Source: Nereocystis luetkeana
Lineage: Eukaryota; Sar; Phaeophyceae; Laminariales; Laminariaceae
DNA length: 64,000 nt
Reading direction: 5' to 3'
NCBI GenBank assembly: GCA_031213475.1
Contig: JARUPZ010000004.1
Span: 930,001-994,000 of the forward strand
Positions within the stretch are counted from its first letter, which is position 1. Every line of letters starts with the position of its first letter. Position numbers and translations under genes: made by a program. The notes under the pieces are model-generated. The model was given only the letters and a program-made list of their open reading frames with translations. It was not told the origin of the DNA and searched no databases. Below are positions 34,601-46,600 of the stretch, one piece after another.

Positions 34601-37600
34601 GCGTAAACATTAACATTAGGAGTGATGAACAAGCACCGTTGCGGCAAGAGCATACAAGCTGGTTCAATCAAGCATATATCACCCCAAATTCCGTACACCT
34701 ACGCATCTAATACCCGCGCCGTTTTTTGGAGATGGAGCCTGAACGTTTTGGCCTACCAGTGTTTCATGAGCCCCTGTCTACCTGCTACATTTGTTTTTTT
34801 CCCTGCAAGATCTGTATTTCATGAACAATGGCCAGAAAGGGTACACACCCGGTCTGTTTCGAGGCAAAAACGGGTTCAGCCTGGAACCAAATAACCCCCC
34901 CCCCGCGAGTCATGCGATTGGCAAAAAACACATCGTACCAGTCTTTGAGAGATCTTGACGCAGGTACAGCCTATTATGCTTTGACAGTTTTTTGTACTGC
35001 TTTTTGCTTAACTTGCCTCTAGCGCCTTGTGATCACTGCTGGCCGCCGCTCTTTCAGCATCCCTCAGTTTTCACATTCAAGAACATTCCATTCTATTCAA
35101 CAATTATGCCATGAGCACCTGGGCACGTATGATATGATACACGTCTACACATTCGTTCATACGAACGATGATTCACACCAGGTACCTATTGACAGTACAT
35201 CGTCTAACGTGTTTGTAACGAGTTGTGCTGTAGACTACTGTTCTTCTATCACTGCTGCATTTGGTCTTTGTATGAAACAGGTAGACGCCGAGACCAGGTA
35301 ACAAACACACGCTTGCCGCCAGAATGTTGCTTCTTTGCACCCCTCCCTCTCGTTTGGAACCCTGATATCCGCGGGACATGATCCCACCCGGACCTGCACC
35401 CTCCCAACCGAACCTGGAAGCGTCGAAGTATATAGTAAGCTGCCGGCAAGTAAGTGTACCTGAGGGTATTTACCCTTTAGAACCTGGTATAGTATGTGTT
35501 TTCGGCGAGTCAATCACGTGATGGCTCGTGACGGGTGTTTTTGACTTGATTCCAGTCTATACCCGTGTTTGACTCGAGACGGGCCAGTTGTGTCCGTTTT
35601 GGGTTATTGCCCTTTTCTAAAGGAGTTCATTAATTGGAAATGTTTTGTGCTGTCTGTCGATTGGCATGCCCGGATAGTTATTTTCGAATGCTGTCTACCA
35701 GTATTACAGTAGTAGGAGTTATCGGGGCAGTTGTTTTCGGGCGCTACTACTACGTGTAGCAGGAATTGCCGCAACAATTGATATCAAATGCAGCTTGTTA
35801 ATTGGAACCGTCCGGACAACTGCAATCGGATGCTTTCTATTCACTAGCGATCCGAGCAGTCCGGGCAAATTAAGTCCGGAAGTTGCCCACGAATCATTTG
35901 GGTTCCCGTGAGGCGCACTTCTGATTATTTTCGTTGTCGACCTGTGTCCAGAAAGATTGTATTGAAGTATCCCCTATCCCCGCCCTGCCATACTACTTAC
36001 AGTAGTATATACCTAACTGCGCCCTGTTCTTTGCCGTTTTTGTCTGTTCAACCGCACTTTTCCTGGTGCAGGCGCGGCGGGACGACGCCGCCCGGAAGTC
36101 AGCCGCGGGGAACCCGGCAACCCGGGCGCGCACTGACAACTCGTCCCGATTCCTACGACGCTCCGGTTCCTCCTCGGCACCCGGGCGTTCTCGCAGCGTG
36201 GGCCACTCCGGCGACAAGGCAATCGACCGTGCTGGACGCACCACAGCAAGCTGGGCCGGTGGCAATGACGGTGGCGCCGGAGGAGGGGCAGGAGGCCACC
36301 CGCGGGCGCAGTCTCTCCCCCCCGGCCAACGGACGCAGCAGACGCTAGACCGGGCGGACGGCGACAGCGGTGGTGTTGGTGTTGGTGTTGGTGGTGTTGG
36401 CGGTGTTGGTGGTGGTGTTGGTGGTGGTGATGGTGGTGTTAGTGGTGTTGGTGGTGGTGATATTGGTGACGGTGGCGCTTGCGTCGGTGGTGGTCACGGA
36501 GGGGGTGACGGTGGTGCTGGCGGCGGGGATAGTGGCGATGGGGGCGCAGGCGGGCGCGAACTGGGTAGTGGGAATGGACGTGGGCGTGGGCTTGTTGCCG
36601 AGGGTGGGAGGAGGGCTACCGTAACAAACGAGACTGCTGACAGGTGAGATATATACTGTAGTATGGAAACTCCTGATACATCGAAGTGTCGAACTTGCGG
36701 TATCTCGTAGTAAACGCATTTGTCCGTTCACCCCCAGGCATCCCCGTGTGTTTCTCTGCTGACTGAAAGCTTCGATCTACGTGGTGTAAATCGAACCAAT
36801 ACGTATACCGTAGGTATTATTTTGATGCCACGCAGGAGTTTTCTCGTGCACCTGGAGATTTGATTGATTACCTTACTACGGTAACCGCCCAACCAATCAG
36901 ATAAACCGAGGCCACCGAACAACCGGTATACAAAGAAACAAGCAACCGATACACCAATCGATGCCTGGATCAAACAGTCACCTCCTGCCCGCTGCAATTA
37001 TCAGGCAAACGCTGCAGGCTCCTCTCGCCAAGCAGAAGCTCGCCGCATCGGAGGAAATGCAAGCGGGGGTCACGCGCTCGACTACTAGGGCTTCCGCGAG
37101 CAAGCAAGCGTATTTTGCGACGCCGAGGTTGGTGGCGGCGGCGGCGGCGGCGGCCGCGGCGGCGGTGGCGGCGGCGGAGGCTCCAGCGGTGGATGAGGTA
37201 GAGCGTGGCCGCCCTTCTTCCGGTGCCTCTTCTTGTGGCAGCCCCGACCAGGTGCAGCTGCAGATACAGCAGGACTTGCAGCAGCAGCAGAAGCTTTGCC
37301 TCGACCTACTCGACCGCCTCCAGGGAAGTTTTTCTTCGGTGACGGAGATACGTGGGGTCAGGGATGCGCTGATTCCCCGGCTGCATCGCTGGAGGGAGTT
37401 TGTGAGTGATATTTCCCATCACATATTATTTTTCAATAACTTGTGGATATGTGAGTGACAAATCCTTGCCTATCTGTGAGGCAGGGTGTGTCCTATACAA
37501 TTTTCAGTATACACAATATTTTATCACGTCTCGTGCAAATGTTTCGCCGAAAATTAGTAGGTCCCGATTCATTTGGTGACATCGCGTTCTGTGCACTAAC

Positions 37601-40600
37601 TGCCCCGACGCTGCCACAACCATCCCCCACTCCCGGACTCCCCAGCTGGTGATGGAGCAATACTACCCCAATCGCCACAAGGAAAGGGCTGTTGGGCCGA
37701 TTTCGACGAAGAGCGTTGAGGACGGCCGTGGAAACAACGCTTTCGCCGGGCTGACGCGCCGAAAGGAGATGGTGGAGAGGGTGAGTGCTCGGTTCTCTGC
37801 AGTTCTTATGCAGTTGTATCCGATTGAAGATCAGCTCGGAGTTTCTGGTGCTGTTTCTTACGGAAATTCGATGTGTTCCAGTTACGTTTGATTTTTCCAG
37901 ACAACTATTATAGTGGTGTTTTCGACCCGAAACGCGGCCGAATGGATTGTGCGCTTCTCGGAATCAGCGCACCTACACTCCCAGAGGTATCCGATCAAAA
38001 CTCCGCTTCTGCATCGAAGCGTTTCGAAATTCTTGAGGATTGTGGCATTTCCTGTAACTATCAACCAATTAACATTGGAAAGCACAAACTATTCAAAATA
38101 GTGTTATTTCTCACTGGGAAGTAGGTGCCTTCGAATTAGATTTGATGTGTATTATTGGAAATGACGCTATACTGAAGAAGGCAAAGTGCTTCATTGGAAA
38201 AGTAGACTTTCGATCTGGGTACGTCTTGGACGGTAGGTGTACTGATTCCGAGAATCACACGACCCTTCCGACCGCCTTTCGGGTCGAAAACATCAATACA
38301 TGGCCGAAAAATCAAATCAAGCTGAAACAAAATCGAACTTCCGTAAGAAACAGCCTTACACACTGGGAAAAGAGCCTTTTCGGTCCCAAGTTTTTCGATC
38401 GAGCGATCCGATCCGCGCCTCGTGTCGAAAAAAACTATTTTCTGGGTCTGAAGGCCAGGTACCACTTTGTGTCTTTTTTTTTTTTCTCCTCTCAGCAAGA
38501 AAGTGACAAAGTATGAAGGTGGGGCACTGCTGTGCACTGGTATGGAGGCTTGTGTAGGTGAACGCCCTAAGTTCTCAAGATGGGAAAATCCACGACAGGG
38601 GGGTGTGTGCCTTGTGCCTTGGCCCTGTGGTATCATGCTGAGAAAATGGCAAGGGTACTACAGTAATAATATCAGTGTTGTTATTCTTACTAAGATATTA
38701 ATATTAATACTAGCTTTTTCGTAGTTTTTGCCGTACCCATTGATGCACAGCAGTCTGTTAATAGTCGTCGAATACAACTGTCATCTTGGACCGGCAATGA
38801 AGTTGTCAAAAAGACAAAAGAATCCAAGCCACAGATTGGTACCATAACCAATGGCTCAAGACGTCAAATTTTTCCGTCGAAAAAAACCAAAACGAAACAT
38901 AATCGTCGACAGCTTGGCAGGAGCTCGTAAGACACGTGTTCAATATGCAGGATCAATCTGCGAACATATGGTCTTGCCTTTATTCGACTTTTCCTGTTTT
39001 TGATACTTGGAAGTTTGTTGTGCGGCGAGTATCTCAGTCAAATTTGACTGTGTTTCGATTCTAATTTGAGTTTCATTTTTGGTAATATATACGCCTGGTA
39101 TATTTTTTCGTTGATTTGTTGTCGATTTTATTCAGCATGACGTTAGCGTGGGGGGGACTATCTCGCTTGCCTCCGACTGTTTTTCAATTCTGACTCGAGG
39201 CACGGCTCGCCACAACTCTGGGGTCGGTGCTTTCGTGCAGGGACGAGTCTGGCGTGTATTGTCGTGTTATGATCCAAGTTTTGGCGCGCTGCATGCCACG
39301 TGCCATGTGTCACGCGTGCGTGTCTGTGGGTGTTGTTCATGTTCAACAGTTATTTTTACCCGTCGACATCCAGCACAACCAGTGTCCGTGCCGATTCTTC
39401 GATCCTATAATACAGAGACACGAGTTCTGTGGTCACACAATTACGCCACAGAGATACTACATTGTTATGCAGTAAGCAGAGTAGACAATGCAATGTCACG
39501 TCATCATCGTACTGAATACGACAGGCACAACATACACATTCTATGAAAGAGAGAGAACCCCTACGAAACAAAAGCACTCCCAGGGGTATTTTTTGGAAGT
39601 GATTTTTCGACGGTCGCTTTATCACCAGGCGTACGTTGAGTACCACACCCCCTTCGGACGTGCGCCTGAAAACATATCAAACTTCAAAGTATAACCATCA
39701 CACCCGGTGGACACCGGTCACCAGCCTGAATCAGAGTTGGTTGTTTTTTCATTTTTCGTTTTGTACGGGTAACCGCTACGGGTACGGTATCATGCGGTAG
39801 TTTGGTGGCCAATCACGAAATATGTCGTTACATAACAACGCGCACTGCTACGTACGGTACCGGTAGTTGGTAGTGGCTTTTTTTGTGTGGTGTGGGCTAG
39901 AAAAAATGGCTGAATATCGATATGCCGGCCAGTCAGCAGACACGTTATCTGCCTGTGAGTCAATGCATCTGAGGTGCAACCCTCGGCGGTTTCGTCCTCG
40001 AATGTGGTACCGGTATATACCGGTAACGTTTGTTCAAGATCGCAGAAAAGCGGGGTTTCGTGCTGTCATCCCCGGGTTTCCTTACCGATATGAGCGTGGG
40101 CTTTTCTATCGCCGGCATTGGTTGGGAATGACAAAATAATGGCTTCAGACCTAAGACGCTCATGTGGTAGCACACCCCTTCTTAACACGCCCCCTTATTG
40201 GTACACCCCCTGTAACACCGTCTCTTGTTATCACACTCCCCGCAGGGTCCTGCTGTCTGCCGGGGTCTGTTGACACTCCATAGCTATCAAAGATACCGCG
40301 AAAGAAAAAAACACCCGGCGGGCAGTTCTGGAGATGGCCAAAAGTATAAAACATACCATCAAACATATTGTATACACCTGGTATCATACTACTTTCTTCC
40401 GGGTACATAGTTTATCCTCAAAACGTTTGTGATTCTGTTAAGCAATTCCGTCGTCGTTGTAATTCGTCTACAGCTGTATAGGGATCAACAATATCTCTCT
40501 GTTGCGATCAGCCGGAGACTCACCCAGGGCCGCTTCCCCCGCGTTGATTCGCCGATGTTCAAAGCGGCACCTCGTCGCAGGGAGTAGTTGCTCCTGTAAA

Positions 40601-43600
40601 AGAAACACTATCAATACCAGTACGAAAGAAAACTGGTGCCGTTGTCGGTGGTGACGTCTCGCGCGCAACGAGCGGCCGGCGGGATGGTCTGTCTTTCCCT
40701 GGCCGCTTCCTACCTTCCCGTGTTGGTTGTCGGTGCGATCACGACGGAAGTGGTAGTGTTTCTCTTTCAGTATACAAACCCGGAGGCTTCTCCCTACCCC
40801 GGGGACACGTTTCTTACGTCCCCGTCTTTTGAATCCTGACTTACTGCTGTAATAGTTCCGTCGCGCTTTAATTCGTTCGTAATTTTGGGATCAATGAAGT
40901 CTCTCTGGTGAGGCATGAAATCACGCCCATAGTCACGTCCTCTGCCTTTATCTCTATGCCTTACTTCTTTGTCTTTTATTTTCTTTCTCGCGGGTTGCTT
41001 CTCCACCTATACATACCCAAACTTCTTTTAATACCTTGATCTCTCGTGAGTCCAGCTTCGATTGCCCTGTGGAACGGTGAGTAATAACGTGCACACTGCA
41101 TCCTCCTCTGTGAACGCCGTTTCGCGAGAGCACTCCACCCCCACCGCGGCCACGGACGGTGCTACCTCTACGTATCTGCTTGTGACGGTTGCTGGCTCGC
41201 ACCCCACGTACCCCAAAGAAACGTTCATGGTGTGCCGTCCATGCTGTGGTTTATGGCTCGTCGCCTCTCCTATCCGGAAGCAGCGCATCGTGTACCGCTT
41301 ATCCTCCATATTCGGCGCCCGCAAATGTGTCTGGAGGTTGGCGGTAGTCGGCGCTGGCGTCAACGCTTGCTCCCGCTTCTCGTCTTGTAGAACGCTCTCT
41401 CTACATAGATACTGCAGCTGTCTTGTCTGTCTGCTCATTTGCCTGTCTGCATGTCTATTAATAACTTCCTGTCTAATGGTTTGTCTGTCCTTTTGCATCT
41501 TCCTGTCTACGTTGTCTCCCTTTCTTTGTCTACTGTTCTGCCTTCTTCTCACTACCGTGTTTCCTCCTCCCCCCCCCCCCCCTCTTTCTCGCGTGCGTAC
41601 TCACCACCGTAAACGTGTCGACCACTTACCACACAGAGAGCGTCAGCTCCAGTCCGCGTGGTGACGCCGCCATTGCCGGGGGCGACACCGACGAGCTCCT
41701 CTAGCAGGCGCGGTGGGATTTCCTCGTCCGACGAAGACGGGTCTCCCGCGTTCTCCGCCGCTGCCGACGGGGGGAGTGGCGCTGACGATGGCCGTGGTGA
41801 ACTTGCGGGCAGGTCTTCGGCAGTCACATTGCCGACGACCGCAGAGGCGATGACGATAGCGGCGCATAGTGGACGGGTCTCGAGACCAGTCTCAGGATTG
41901 GGACCGAAACCGTTCGTGCCAGAGCAGGACGGCCGAAATGAGACCCCCACGGGGGATACGGCGGGATTGTCTGGAGGCAGAGCAGCGACGGGATTGTCTG
42001 GTGGTGAGGATGAGGAGCAATCTGTACACCATCTCTAACACCATCACTATTTATAACGCTTATTTTTGCGCTCCAACCGTGTCAATGCCATGACGCTACT
42101 GCTGCTGGTACCTTTGGTACATAGCTCTCCGCGACTCTCTCACCGTTCCCCAGACGGACCCAGGGTCCTTCCAAAGCACTAACGGCAGTCGCCACCCGCT
42201 CCAGGGAGGCCAACATGAACTGGAGCTTTGGGTTGGGTGTAGATATTGTTGTTGTTGCTGTTGTGCCCGTGACGGATGCCTGTCAGTTGACGCCGATACT
42301 AAAGATGGTAGTAAATCCGAAATGTCGTTGGGATTTTTGGAACTGCAAATGCCTACGCTCTGTGCTAACCCCGCCCCGTCCGATGTTGTAAAGCCTCTTG
42401 AACCCTCGCTTATTTCTTCGTCTGCCCCTCCCCCCACGACAACCCTTCGACCCGTCTCACCCCCAACTACGCTACCACCATCACAGTGCTAGACGAGTCA
42501 AGGCCGCAGCCACCGTCGCCGCAGCCGCAGCCACAGCCGCAGCCACAGCCGCAGCAGCTAGTGCCGCGGCCGCCGCCATCGAGGGAGGTGCATCGCGGCG
42601 CCGTCCGAAGTGATGACGGCGGAGGTAGTGCTGGCGGTGTACCGGAGTCTGGGCCGGGCGTGGGGATGGTCGCGCACTTGGGAAACGGCAAGGCATCGAG
42701 CGGTACCACCCCCGACGATATTGTCGACAGCGTTAGGTCTTCGGCGGCGAGACCCCTATCAGACATGTTGGTTTCTGATGAGGTGGGTATGGCTACGGGG
42801 GGACCGGGTGGGCGGCTGTCGCAAGGTCGGCGGACGGTGAACGAGCTAGCCAACAAGGGAAGAGACGCTAGCAGGAGAAGCAGCGGCACCGGTAGCAGCA
42901 GAGGGAGCAGCTATGGCAGCGATTATGATGGCAATGGCAGCGGCGGCAGTGTCGGGGGTGATGGCAGCGGCACCGACTTCGGCGACAGCGGCCGTAGTGG
43001 TGGCAGCATCGACACTGCCGCTGCGGAGGTTAAGGTTAGAGATGTTGAAGGTCAAGAGGACCGCGCAACGGCGATGGACGGGAACTTAGAGTCGGGCGAC
43101 GCACGTAGCGGCAATGGTGAGAAGGACGACGGCGGTGGCAGCTCCGATAGCGTTTCCGCCGAAGAAAAGACAGCTGCGGGTGAGGAATTAGTACCTGTCA
43201 GAGCCTTGTCTGGCCAAGCACTGTCTGACGACGGAGCCTTGTCGTACGGCACACTGGCCGACGGGGCTTGGTCAGACAAGAAAATCTTCTCCGACGATAA
43301 AATCTTGCCTGATGCAGTATTGTCCGACCAAGGGACGCTGCCGCCGATACCACCGCCGCTGCGGCTGACCGCCTCCGGGCCAGAGCACTTCCGGCGATCG
43401 CCCTTGGGGGTGAGGGAAACCTCCACCTCCGTGGAAGGTTGTGTCGGCCACGGGGTTGGTGGCGGTGGGGGCGGAGGTGGCGGTGGCGGTGGCGGTGGCC
43501 GCGGCATTGCAGGTGGCCGCCAAGACGAGGTAGCGGGCGAAGGAACCCTGTCTATCAGAACCTTGTCTGGCGAGACACTGTCTGACGGCGGAGCGTTGTC

Positions 43601-46600
43601 ATGGAAAGTACTGTCCAACGGGTCTTGGTCAGACGCGATAGTCTTCTCCGACGAGCACGTTTTGCGTGGTGCAGTATTGTCCGACCAAGCGTCGCCGCCG
43701 CTGATACCACCGGCGCTGGCCACGGAGGTGGCGGAAGAATTGGGGGGAAACGGTGCCGGTGGGGGAGTGCGCGTGGATGGTGGGAGAGGGAGGGAAGGGA
43801 AGGAGGGATCGGCGGGGGCGAAGCAGTTGGAAGAAGACGAGCAAGCGGAGAGGCATCCCGAGCGACCCGCCATCACAGTGCCGATGCCCTTGGAGCTCTT
43901 GCCCCCGCCGCAGCTGAGGCCTGGTGCTCCGCTGCCGACGGTAGAGGCTACGGTGGCGACGGTGTTTTCCCCCGCCGCCGCTGCCACCGCTACCGCTACC
44001 GCTACCGCCCTTGGCGGTGTGACGCCGGAAAGCCAGGCTCCTGACGTTAACGGCTGTGTCAAGACCGGCGCCAACAGTTCGGAGAGCGACAGGGGGGATG
44101 AGGGATTCGACAACGAGGCAGATGGGATGATTATGATGAACGGTGAGGTTCCTGGGTTTCGACAGGCGTGGTACCGTCTTCTGAGGCGATACCAGCTACG
44201 CATACCTGGTACCTGGTAATGTAGATGTCTGGTATCTGATTCCCCGTCCTCCGCCCTCCTTGTCCGTTTCCAAGGCATCATCAGTATTATTCTATTATTA
44301 ATAATAGTTATCGTCTCGATCGTCTCCCTTGGAGGTGGAAATTAGTCATTACAGGGTCCCGAATTGTTGTATTGCGAATGTATCGCCTCCTCAAAATTAT
44401 CTTGGTAAAATGCGCCTACGTACGTACGTACGTACGTACGTACGTACAGTAAGTACAATAGTATGATTTCTCGTAATTGGGATATTCGTAGTTATACCTG
44501 TTTTAGCATGCCCCGCGGAAGACCGGACTCCATCGAGCGCCATCCGACCGCCCGCGGGCGCACGCCCGCGCCACGCTCCCCCCACACATCGGCCCTCGGT
44601 GACCCCGGCGAGTAGGCGGCGTAGAGAGGCAGGCGCTCTCCCGGGGACGGGTCGCGCGCTCCCCGAGAAGGCGCCGTATCCGCGGGAAAGGAGAGATTTC
44701 CCAACATTTTTTCCGTTGACGTTTCATACCCGGGGTCGTCCCCGCACTATATTCAACATAAATTACCCACACTAAATTAAGAAACTCGTCCCCACACAAA
44801 ACTAGAATACAAACAACCACGCTAAATCCAAGCTAAAAATACCGAACTATTCTCAAGGTATCATGTTTTGAGAAATAACTGAAAGAAAGAAAAAACAAGG
44901 ATTTTCCTTGCTCGAATCAAAATCGACTGAGCGAGATACTGTAGTCCCTACCACACTGATTTCAAGGTACAACTTCCCACATTAACTTCAAGATTAAGAA
45001 ATCGAAACAAAATCGAAACAAAAGGCAAACCATATTTTTCCCAAATTCCGAGTCATAGTCGAAAGGCAGTCAGTCGGCTCTCTGCTGTTGCAAAGGGAGT
45101 TACGGGTTAAATTGACACTCGACACGTACTCTAAACGTGGCAGTATGGTGAGCTGAAGCTCTATTTTTACCAATCGGCCGGAGGATTAAAAAAAAAACAT
45201 ACGGAGTAAAGAGTTAGCCAGACAGATCCTGTAGTCAAGTAACCCCCACCCTAACTTGGGGATACAAAATTTCTAATACACAGCAGCAGTGACGGGTCGC
45301 CGGCTTCCCGATATGGCGGCGGATAATAAAAAAAGTGCATCTCTCAGTACAACACAGCATACAGCAAAAGCAACCTAATGTATGTACAAGGTATGCTGCT
45401 GTACGTATTGCTGTACTGCTGTATGTTGTGGGTGGGTGGGCGGGCGGGTGGGCGTACGTAACTTCAGGAGTGGCAGGCTGGGTATAGGTGGGTAGGTGTG
45501 TGTCCTTGCTGTCTATACGTACGTACCTGGTACCCACCTATTATTGCAGAACGTATACTGTACAGCTAGCCGTATGTGGTGGGTGTAGGTGGGAGGTGGG
45601 TGGGTGGTTGGATGGATACACGTATTTGTACGTGTATGTTGCGTGCAGAAGCGGTTCAGGCGTACCTGTCTGGGTGGCAGGGTCTATTTGGTTCGCCGTG
45701 TGTGTTGTTTGTTACCTTACGTTACAGTTATTTTGAGTCCTGCGGTGCTGCGCGGTACCACTATTAATAGTGAACAAATATCTAATTACGCCACCGCCAC
45801 TAAAACTGAACTATTGATGCGACATACCCTGGTACCTGATAGTATATAGCTCCAAATCAGGAAATTGGCCTGTTTTCTGACGAGGGATTGCTTCATTTGT
45901 TTTCCCCGTCGAATTTATGCACATTGGGCAAGATTTAGGACGACGCTCTGGAGAAGCGGGTGTCTGAGGGAGATACCGACTCTGCGCTCGTTCCGAGAAA
46001 TACGTGCCTGATTTCCTTGGTTTGTGGGCCAAACACGCACATAAACAACTTCAGAAAAGCCGAAATCGAACCGAATAGAATCTGATCCGCATAATAAACG
46101 ACCTAAAAATGTCAGCAGCACCACCGAACTGACCGATTGTATGAATATCATGACGATTTTATTCAATCACAGATTGTGCCTGGTATATTAACACGGATAT
46201 GTACGCAAACAACCAAACGCCCTAGAAATGGGCAGGTTTGTATGACAACATTTGGAGAAAACAATCGCGGGGTGTTTTGAGACATCTCCGAACCTTGCGA
46301 CAGCAACCGAACGCGCGAGAAACAAATTCTACAATCTGGCGACTGAACTGTGGACCGTTGTCTTCGAATTCAAGAGGAACGCACTCACGGAACAGTAGGG
46401 CAGAATTACGCTCGTGTTTCGACAGACCCCTATCGTTCGAAGAGTGTTCTTACCTGCGTTAGCTGCGCCGCCGCCTGGTTGAGCTTTGCCTGCCAGAAGC
46501 CACGATTACAAACGTGACCGACAGCTCGCGTGGCCTCCAAACAATAGCAGTAAAGTGTGTACACTGTATACAATCTCCTATTTTCCATACGGAGGCGCAC

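Noticed and set aside
41062-41664. 200-codon plus-strand frame upstream of the exon at 41637
   Set aside because: Its second half is Cys/Leu/Ser-rich translation of the pyrimidine tract before the acceptor. A possible donor (GTGAGT at 41077) was noted but no matching exon was convincing.
42467-44281. Long minus-strand frames opposite the large exon (up to 409 codons)
   Set aside because: Mirror of a GC-rich, repeat-bearing coding strand. No minus-strand splice sites in agreement, whereas the plus strand has phase-matched ones on both sides.
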